Positions 1 through 5,112 of a DNA stretch of 6,668 nt are shown piece after piece. The notes below the pieces were generated by a model. It did no database searches. It worked only from the letters and a program-made list of their open reading frames with translations, and was not told the origin of the DNA. Source of the stretch: 2-01-FULL-39-10-A sp964565795 (lineage in GTDB: Bacteria; Patescibacteriota; Microgenomatia; Levybacterales; UBA12049). Location of the stretch: assembly GCA_964565795.1 (NCBI GenBank), contig CAZMGC010000042.1, positions 1 to 6,668 of the forward strand, written 5' to 3'. Every line of letters starts with the position of its first letter. The stretch's first letter is position 1. Both the position numbers and the translations under genes were made by a program.

Positions 1-3
1 TAA

Positions 4-50
4 CTCAGGTGAACTAGGTGCAAATTCCAGTTTGTGCCTAGCGATTTGAG
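4..50 (+). promoter_or_regulatory. Stem-loop in the leader of the primase gene
   Basis: Seen directly: CTAGGTGCAAA (14-24) and TTTGTGCCTAG (31-41) pair as an 11-bp stem around the 6-base loop TTCCAG, with two G-U wobbles if transcribed. CTCAGGT (4-10) and ATTTGAG (44-50) add a 7-bp outer stem, also with wobbles, across a small internal loop. There is no T-run after it, so it does not look like an intrinsic terminator. It ends 8 bases before the ATG at 59 and takes up the only weak Shine-Dalgarno-like bases (GAG, 48-50). A translational control element, a protein-binding site or part of an origin are all possible; the role is inference. Confidence 0.45.
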
Positions 51-58
51 CTAAACCT

Positions 59-2392
59 ATGAACAGTAATAATACAAATCATAAATTAGAGCAAGCTTTA
101 AGCCTATCAACCCTAGGCTGGAGTGTCATTCCTATAGGAGCTGATAAGAAACCACTTACTGAGTGGAAGCAATATCAGTCTGAAAAGGCTACAGAAAAAC
201 AACTATTGGGATGGTTTTCCAAACCTGAGGTTAATATCGGTGTTGTGACAGGAAAGATTTCTAATCTAATAGTTGTTGATATTGATCCCAGACATGGAGG
301 AACTGAGGAGGCATTTAAGAATGTTCAGACTGTCAAATCTGCTACTGGTGGCGGAGGTTGGCATTATTATTTTCAATATACTGATGGCATTCAAAATAGT
401 GCCAATATTAAGCCAGGGATTGATATAAGAGGTGAAGGAGGATATGTAGTAGTTCCTCCATCCTCTCATAGTTCTGGTAAAGACTATGAATGGATTAAAG
501 CTCCTACGTCTATTGGCGAATTAATCCCGCTACCTGATTTTATAAAAGAATGGATTAGTAATCAGAAAGATAAACCAATATCAAATAGCAAAAGTCGAGT
601 CAATAACTTACTCAACGGCGTTAAGGAGGGGAATAGAAATGAAAGTGCAGCATCAGTAGTTGGTAAACTCCTTAAACGGTTCAAGCAACATGAATGGGAA
701 AGTGAAGCATGGCCATTATTTCAAGGTTGGAATAAGCAGAACAATCCTCCGTTACCAGAAGATGAGTTAAGAACCACTTTTGAATCAATTGCACAAGCAG
801 AGACTAGTAAAGCTGATGAAGAGAATGGAGATAAGAGGACGGTGGCAGATAAATTAGTTGACCTTGTGCTTGAGTCAGGTTCTGAATTATACATTGACCA
901 AACTAATGAGCCACATATCACTTTTCCTAAGAAACCTATTGTCGGATTTCCAATTAAAAGCTCTACATTTAGACGCTGGCTCGCTGGGATATATTGGTCA
1001 GTTGCGAATAAGGGATTTTCTGGAGATACGCTTTCTCAGGTTGTTAATAGCCTAGAAGGGAAAGCATTTTTTGAAGGGGAAACTGTAGTTTTATTTAATC
1101 GTGTAGCAAGGCAAGGAACTAATATATTTTATGATTTAGGTGATGATGAGAAGGTAGTAAAAATAACTCCACAAGGATGGGAAATTACCAAGGATAGTCC
1201 TGTAAAATTCAGACGTTTTAGTCATCAGTTGCCACAAGTTGAACCAAAATTAGGAGGAAAACTGGAAGATGTCACCAAATATGTAAATCTCAAAACGGAA
1301 ACTGACAAATTACTTTTCCTGACTTACCTTGTTACTGTTTCAGTGCCTGATATTCCAAGAGTGGTTTTAATAAATATTGGAGATCAGGGAGCAGCAAAAA
1401 GCACAGCTTTGCGGATAGCCAGGAGTTTGATTGATCCAAGTGTTTCAGAGTTATTGAGTCCTCCAAGTGACATCGGTGAATTAGCACAAGCCTCAAATCA
1501 TCACTATTGTTTATTTTTGGATAACCTTTCTTATCTTAGAGATGATCTATCAGATGCCTTATGTAGATTAGCAACTGGGATTGGTTTTACCAAGCGCAAA
1601 CTGTTTACCAATGATGAAGATGTCTTATTTAACCAAAAAGTTGCTGTGGGAATAACAGGTATCAATTTAGTCGCACAAAGAGCTGATTTATTAGATAGGT
1701 GTCTAATTTTAACCTATGAACGCATTCCAGAAGAAAGAAGAGCGGATGAAGAAGAGTTTTGGAAGAACTTCGTTGAGGAAAAACCTTTTATTCTAGGAGC
1801 TTTATTTACCAGTCTGTCTCAAGTTTTACGCATAATTGCTGACTTTAAGCTTTCTAAGAAGCCTAGAATGGCTGATTATGCTAAATATGCAGCAGCAGGA
1901 GCAATTGCATTAGGTAGAACCTCAGAAGAGTTTTTGTCAGCATTTAGTGAAAATATTGGTCGTCAGAACCAAGCAGCTATTGAATCATCACCTACAGCTC
2001 AGTCAATTTTGCAATTTATGTCCCTACAAGATGAATGGATTGGTTCTAGCTCTGATTTACATAAAGAGCTGAAACAAATTGTTGAAAAGGCAAATTTGCA
2101 AATGGGAGGTTCTGACGGATTTCCTAAATCATCAAATTGGCTTTGGAAAAGGATTATGCAAATCAGACCAAATTTACTTTCACTTGGTATTAATGCAACT
2201 AAGTCTGAATCAGAAGCTAGCTCTGTTATAACACTTAAAAAATCCTCTAAAGATAGTGAGAATACTGCCATTACTTCCAGTACTGCCAATGGTCATGATG
2301 GGGATATGGCAGCAATGGCAGTAAATTCACCAAAAGTGGAGGATATGAATGAAGCAGAAATATTGTCTATTTTTGGACAGGAGGAGGCTTAA
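59..2392 (+). CDS. Bifunctional DNA primase/polymerase-helicase (Prim-Pol + P-loop ATPase)
   Basis: Replication-initiation protein of 777 residues, predicted to prime and extend DNA and unwind the template for the element's own replication. The N-terminal Prim-Pol domain (about 10-170) shows the metal-binding DID pair (D74, D76) in VVDIDPRHGG, the glycine-rich stretch leading to H102 (GGGGWHYYF), and D122-I-R124 followed by GEGGYVVVPPS. Residues about 183-252 resemble the PriCT linker (GNRN..., NNPPLPEDEL). The C-terminal ATPase has a Walker A motif GDQGAAKST (441-449), a Walker B-like FLDN with D488, a sensor-1-like N536 and a possible arginine finger R547. Phage and plasmid primase-helicases of this class are commonly 700-900 residues, so it looks full length. 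The ATG at 59 is the only start that keeps the whole Prim-Pol domain, though its Shine-Dalgarno is weak. The tail after about residue 735 is low complexity and encoded by DNA repeats. The exact helicase family (SF3/D5-like or another AAA+ type) cannot be settled by eye. Confidence 0.9.
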   Translation: MNSNNTNHKLEQALSLSTLGWSVIPIGADKKPLTEWKQYQSEKATEKQLLGWFSKPEVNIGVVTGKISNLIVVDIDPRHGGTEEAFKNVQTVKSATGGGGWHYYFQYTDGIQNSANIKPGIDIRGEGGYVVVPPSSHSSGKDYEWIKAPTSIGELIPLPDFIKEWISNQKDKPISNSKSRVNNLLNGVKEGNRNESAASVVGKLLKRFKQHEWESEAWPLFQGWNKQNNPPLPEDELRTTFESIAQAETSKADEENGDKRTVADKLVDLVLESGSELYIDQTNEPHITFPKKPIVGFPIKSSTFRRWLAGIYWSVANKGFSGDTLSQVVNSLEGKAFFEGETVVLFNRVARQGTNIFYDLGDDEKVVKITPQGWEITKDSPVKFRRFSHQLPQVEPKLGGKLEDVTKYVNLKTETDKLLFLTYLVTVSVPDIPRVVLINIGDQGAAKSTALRIARSLIDPSVSELLSPPSDIGELAQASNHHYCLFLDNLSYLRDDLSDALCRLATGIGFTKRKLFTNDEDVLFNQKVAVGITGINLVAQRADLLDRCLILTYERIPEERRADEEEFWKNFVEEKPFILGALFTSLSQVLRIIADFKLSKKPRMADYAKYAAAGAIALGRTSEEFLSAFSENIGRQNQAAIESSPTAQSILQFMSLQDEWIGSSSDLHKELKQIVEKANLQMGGSDGFPKSSNWLWKRIMQIRPNLLSLGINATKSESEASSVITLKKSSKDSENTAITSSTANGHDGDMAAMAVNSPKVEDMNEAEILSIFGQEEA
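2263..2323. repeat. 9-nt direct repeats facing inverted copies at the primase 3' end
   Basis: Three tandem 9-base units of the form TACTKCCAN begin at 2263, 2272 and 2281. Two units of the reverse complement (ATGGCAGCA at 2306, ATGGCAGTA at 2315) follow after a short spacer containing the palindrome TCATGA (2293-2298). TACTGCCATT (2263-2272) pairs perfectly with AATGGCAGTA (2314-2323), and CTGCCA (2283-2288) can pair inside it with TGGCAG (2307-2312); other pairings are also possible. The repeats encode the low-complexity tail of the primase (TAI-TSS-TAN ... MAAMAV). They could be iteron-like binding sites, an origin structure or an RNA hairpin at the gene end, or simply coding slippage. Confidence 0.55.
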
Positions 2393-2399
2393 AAAACAA

Positions 2400-2439
2400 G
2401 AGATATGTTCAGACAATCCTTACTGTATGAACACATCTC
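2400..2439 (+). promoter_or_regulatory. Strong stem-loop between primase and the next gene
   Basis: GAGATATGTTCA (2400-2411) pairs with TGAACACATCTC (2428-2439) with one A/C mismatch. After a G/A mismatch, ACA (2413-2415) pairs with TGT (2424-2426), closing an 8-base loop. The hairpin starts 8 bases after the primase stop and ends just before the Shine-Dalgarno of the next gene (AGGAAA around 2448). Only a short A/T stretch without a proper U-run follows, so a control hairpin, an mRNA-processing site or an operator dyad fits better than an intrinsic terminator. Function is inference. Confidence 0.5.
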
Positions 2440-2449
2440 GATATTTTAG
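2405..2449 (+). CDS. Possible 14-residue leader peptide ORF
   Basis: An ATG at 2405 opens a 14-codon frame (MFRQSLLYEHISIF) that stops at TAG 2447-2449, 7 bases before the ATG at 2457 and overlapping that gene's Shine-Dalgarno. It runs through almost the whole 2400-2439 hairpin, so a ribosome on it would melt the stem and end beside the next start. That geometry is typical of leader-peptide control or reinitiation. Against it: the strong purine run AGGAGGAGG around 2379-2387 lies about 17 bases upstream, too far for a normal ribosome site, and such a short frame can easily arise by chance. Confidence 0.2.
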   Translation: MFRQSLLYEHISIF

Positions 2450-2456
2450 GAAACAT

Positions 2457-2837
2457 ATGAGTCATTACGATTTAACAAATAACAATGGAGAATATCATTT
2501 TTCTGTCAGGGATTGGCATAAAGTTCTTGAGTTGGCAAAAGAGTATGGATGGAAACCAAAAGGAACAAGTTCTAACAGAATAATGAAGTCTTTTGCTGGG
2601 AAGTGGGATAACTGGGATGGTAATTATTTTGACTTTTCAAATCAATTAGTGGATGAAGATGATGCTAGAAATTTAGCCAAAGCTTTAAGAGCAGCAATGA
2701 AAGATATTCCAAAAAGGAGACCAGCCACAATGTCAGACAAGATGACACTACTGGAATTGTGGAGTGGAAGTAAGTTCAGACTGTATCTTAGAAATTTTAT
2801 CCTGTTTTGCGAGGAGGGCTTATTCATTATTCGTTGA
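2457..2837 (+). CDS. Small conserved-type protein of unknown function
   Basis: A 126-residue soluble protein with no signal peptide or membrane segment. I recognise the pattern from hypothetical proteins rather than from any named family: an opening Y-D-L-T-N-x-N-G-E-Y-x-F, then W20 in DWHKVLELA and YGWKPKGT (30-37), a central acidic stretch with DARNLAKALRAA (69-80), and an ending YLRNFILFCEEG. The start at 2457 is chosen because AGGAAA lies about 7 bases upstream and the protein then begins exactly at the MSHYDLTN motif. In-frame ATGs at 2349 (inside the primase gene) and 2427 (inside the hairpin) would add residues that look non-conserved. It sits between the primase and terminase genes in what looks like one operon, so a role in replication or packaging is possible, but no function can be assigned. 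Confidence 0.75.
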   Translation: MSHYDLTNNNGEYHFSVRDWHKVLELAKEYGWKPKGTSSNRIMKSFAGKWDNWDGNYFDFSNQLVDEDDARNLAKALRAAMKDIPKRRPATMSDKMTLLELWSGSKFRLYLRNFILFCEEGLFIIR

Positions 2838-2889
2838 GGCTCTTCGTTTCAGAAGTATTAGATGAAGGCGAATAAAAAAGGACAGTAGT

Positions 2890-3393
2890 ATGGGGAAACT
2901 AACAAAGAAACAACTAAGACAACGCCATGTAGCTCCACTGAAGAGCGGTTATTACGCTTATTTAAGATCTGGACTGATCCCATGTGAGCAGTGCTTGTTT
3001 GGAAAGCCACTAGAAGAGGATCAGGATAATTGCCAATGTAGTCAGGTTAAACAGTTCCAAGAGGATAGAATAGCTGAAATTCAAGAATTGCCTCAGATTA
3101 AGGAACAAGATCTTCCAATTATCATTTCACTTGTGAGAGAGGAAACACTGCAAATGATTATCTCCAATTGGTTGGGTAAAGTTGGACTAATTAATAAAAA
3201 CTCTAAGACAAACGAATACCAACCAATATTAAAGCTATGGTATCTCAGTATTAATGCAGCAAATAGGATGCGAGATTCCTTAGGATTATCACCACAAGCA
3301 AGGGCAAAACTTGGAGTAGCAACTGCAATTGGATTCGATTTTGCAAGACGAATGCAGAATCTAGACAAGGGAGGAAACGATCATGCTGAATAA
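2890..3393 (+). CDS. Putative phage terminase small subunit with N-terminal Cys cluster
   Basis: A 167-residue protein, likely the DNA-recognition subunit of the packaging terminase. The case rests on position (its last 11 bases overlap the start of the large-subunit gene) and on a C-terminal part (about 120-160) with the pattern I..AN.MRDSLGLSPQARAKLG, which resembles the C-terminus of P27-type small terminases. The N-terminal half is less usual: basic residues 3-12, then C32-x2-C35 and C48-x-C50 with a spacing that could bind zinc. A ribosome site AAAAGGA (2876-2882) stands 7 bases before the ATG, which supports this start. Family membership is inferred; the Cys-containing N-terminus could also be a separate DNA-binding module. 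The overlap suggests translational coupling to the large subunit so that both are made together. Confidence 0.65.
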   Translation: MGKLTKKQLRQRHVAPLKSGYYAYLRSGLIPCEQCLFGKPLEEDQDNCQCSQVKQFQEDRIAEIQELPQIKEQDLPIIISLVREETLQMIISNWLGKVGLINKNSKTNEYQPILKLWYLSINAANRMRDSLGLSPQARAKLGVATAIGFDFARRMQNLDKGGNDHAE

Positions 3394-4879
3394 TCAACAA
3401 CTCAAACAGTGTCGAGACGACATAGGATACTTCGCAAAAGCCATTGTGGGAGTAGACTTATGGACTCATCAATTAGAATTCATGCAAAGTAAAAGTAGAA
3501 TCGTTGTTGTAGCAAGTGCTAGGCAGATTGGTAAATCTACTGCATGTGCTATAAAAGCTATACACACAGCATTTTCAAGGTCTTCAAAGGTACTAGTAGT
3601 TTCTCCATCCCTCAGGCAATCAGGCTTAATGTTCGCAACGATCAGGCAATATATCCAAGAGAGCGATCTATTAAGAGGGTCTTTAGTGGATGATACTAAA
3701 ACATATATCAAATTAAGCAATGGTTCTGAATTATGGTGTCTTCCTGATAGTCCTGCTCAGATTAGAGGATTTAGCAAAGTAGCTACGGTTATTGTAGATG
3801 AGGCAAATTTTTGTAGCCAAGAACTTTTGCGAGCAGTCCAATATTCGCTACTTACTGTGTCAGATAGCCAATTATTCATGATTTCTTCTCCGTGGTCTAT
3901 AGATCACTGGTTTTACAGATATTACCAAGACGGTATGGATAGAAAAGATCCTACTGTGGCAAGTTTCCATTACACCTATGAGGCTTCACCTTTAATCCAA
4001 AAAGATTATGTAGAGAGGATGAAAGATAAGATTACCGAGGAGGAATATAAGACTGAAATCCTAGGTGATTGGATTGGAGATGAAGATGCTTACTTTGATT
4101 ATGAATTAGTTGAGTCATGCATTGCAGAGTACAGATTATTAAATCCAAATGATCGAGAGAATAAACCAACCGTTTATGTATGGGGTGGAATAGATTGGGC
4201 TGGTAGAGGAAGAGATGATACTGTGGTTATGTTTATAACGAAGCTCTATGTTAAAGCGGATGAAAAGGCTGAGTTACCAAATGAAGAAATTTATGTGGTT
4301 CCGTATTTTGAAGCCTACAGAAAAACCAATTACTCTACAGTAATTGAAAGAGTTTCTGAGCTATCAAAAAAGTTTAGGATAATAAAAATAGTTTCGGAAA
4401 TGAATTCAATTGGAGACATGCCTACACAATCGCTTGAAGGAGTTGGTTTAGCAGTGGAAGGCGTATATACAACAGCTCAAAGTAAAGTAAATGGATATGG
4501 CAGAATGAAAGTTTTAATGCAAGCAAGGCGACTTCTTATTCCAAGAGAGCCAGAACTTATTAAGCAACTTACTAATCTGCGTTATACAATTTCTGAGACT
4601 GGTGCAAGTTTCAATATTTCCCATAGCAAACAATATCCAAAAGACGATTATACTGACGCACTCATGTTTGCATTATTGGCGTGCCAAAATATTGTTTATA
4701 ACCACAAACCTCTAACTAATATTGAAAAAATAAAAAATCAACTAAAAACTGATGGATTAACTTTTCCAGAGGAGAAACCCTATATTCCACATCGCAGAGA
4801 ACTAACTGAGTTTGAAAGAGTGTTTGATATTGATTTATCAGAACCAATAACAAAAAGGCTATTAGATAAGGTATACTAA
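3383..4879 (+). CDS. Phage terminase large subunit (packaging ATPase-nuclease)
   Basis: A 498-residue motor protein that drives DNA into the procapsid and cuts concatemers. The N-terminal ATPase shows the terminase-type Walker A SARQIGKST (45-53), Walker B VIVDE (136-140) followed by AN, and the coupling motif ISSP (167-170). The C-terminal RNase H-like nuclease shows its acidic residues: D271 in GGIDWAGRG, E339 in VSEMNSIGD, and the cluster D421-D422...D425 in DDYTDALMFA. All key residues are present and the length fits the family, so the enzyme looks intact. GGGAGG (3369-3374) lies 8 bases before the ATG. It overlaps the putative small subunit by 11 bases. Together with the primase and recombinase it marks the region as phage-related; no portal or capsid gene follows within the window, which is unusual for a standard phage late operon. 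Confidence 0.95.
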   Translation: MLNNQQLKQCRDDIGYFAKAIVGVDLWTHQLEFMQSKSRIVVVASARQIGKSTACAIKAIHTAFSRSSKVLVVSPSLRQSGLMFATIRQYIQESDLLRGSLVDDTKTYIKLSNGSELWCLPDSPAQIRGFSKVATVIVDEANFCSQELLRAVQYSLLTVSDSQLFMISSPWSIDHWFYRYYQDGMDRKDPTVASFHYTYEASPLIQKDYVERMKDKITEEEYKTEILGDWIGDEDAYFDYELVESCIAEYRLLNPNDRENKPTVYVWGGIDWAGRGRDDTVVMFITKLYVKADEKAELPNEEIYVVPYFEAYRKTNYSTVIERVSELSKKFRIIKIVSEMNSIGDMPTQSLEGVGLAVEGVYTTAQSKVNGYGRMKVLMQARRLLIPREPELIKQLTNLRYTISETGASFNISHSKQYPKDDYTDALMFALLACQNIVYNHKPLTNIEKIKNQLKTDGLTFPEEKPYIPHRRELTEFERVFDIDLSEPITKRLLDKVY

Positions 4880-4882
4880 TTG

Positions 4883-4912
4883 GTATTGTAAAGTATCTAA
4901 AAGTATTGTATT
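4883..4912. promoter_or_regulatory. 10-bp-phased GTAT repeats, candidate operator of the excisionase gene
   Basis: Three successive 10-base units, GTATTGTAAA (4883), GTATCTAAAA (4893) and GTATTGTATT (4903), place GTAT on the same face of the helix once per turn. The octamer GTATTGTA recurs exactly 20 bases apart. Further GTAT copies lie at 4871, 4908 and 4919, out of this phase. The array fills the gap between the terminase stop and the HTH gene and would suit cooperative binding by that small winged-helix protein, for autoregulation or excision. A promoter may also lie here, but no clear -35/-10 pair stands out. Binding is inference. Confidence 0.4.
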
Positions 4913-4920
4913 GTGAATGT

Positions 4921-5112
4921 ATGGAAGAATATTACTCAACCGAACAAGTAGCTAAGATGTTAGGTATTAAAAATGTTATCACCGTGAGGCGTTGGATTCT
5001 TAAGAGACAAATTGCAGCAATTAAAATAGGTAAAGAATACAGAATTACTAAGTCCGATTTAGATAAATTTTTATCTGACAGAAAAACCCAAGCAGAAAGG
5101 AAGAAGCCATAA
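4921..5112 (+). CDS. MerR/excisionase-type helix-turn-helix protein, candidate Xis
   Basis: A 63-residue DNA-binding protein consisting almost entirely of one winged helix-turn-helix of the excisionase/HTH_17 type: YYSTEQVAKMLGIK, then TVRRWILKRQIAAIKIGKEYRITKSDLDKFL, ending in a basic tail. Small proteins of this family act as excisionases (recombination directionality factors) or as regulators. Here the gene touches a serine recombinase, its stop and the recombinase start sharing one A (TAATG), which supports a role in controlling excision or integrase expression. The start is chosen at ATG 4921 because the domain begins right after it; an upstream TTG at 4906 would add five residues (MYCEC) with no better support. 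Neither start has a recognisable Shine-Dalgarno, so translation may be leaderless or weak. Whether it is the true directionality factor or a repressor is open. Confidence 0.75.
   Translation: MEEYYSTEQVAKMLGIKNVITVRRWILKRQIAAIKIGKEYRITKSDLDKFLSDRKTQAERKKP

Noticed and set aside
1999..2289. Antisense open frames opposite the primase, terminase and recombinase genes
   Set aside because: They lie opposite well-supported genes, have no ribosome sites or recognisable domains and look like shadows of the real coding frames.
2349..2456. Longer version of the small gene starting inside the primase, or a frameshift fusion using the A-run after the primase stop (AAAAAAC, 2391-2397)
   Set aside because: The A-run lies after the TAA at 2390, so a ribosome would terminate first, and joining the frames would need +1 rather than -1. 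The gene has its own Shine-Dalgarno and motif-matching start at 2457.
2827..2875. TTATTCG ... CGAATAA inverted repeat around the gap before the terminase small subunit
   Set aside because: Only 7 bp with a loop of about 35 bases and no T-run; too weak for a terminator or operator call.
4886..4914. Possible promoter TTGTAA - 17 bases - TATTGT before the excisionase gene
   Set aside because: The boxes match consensus poorly and are built from the repeat array itself; the start would fall at the ATG. Not strong enough to annotate.
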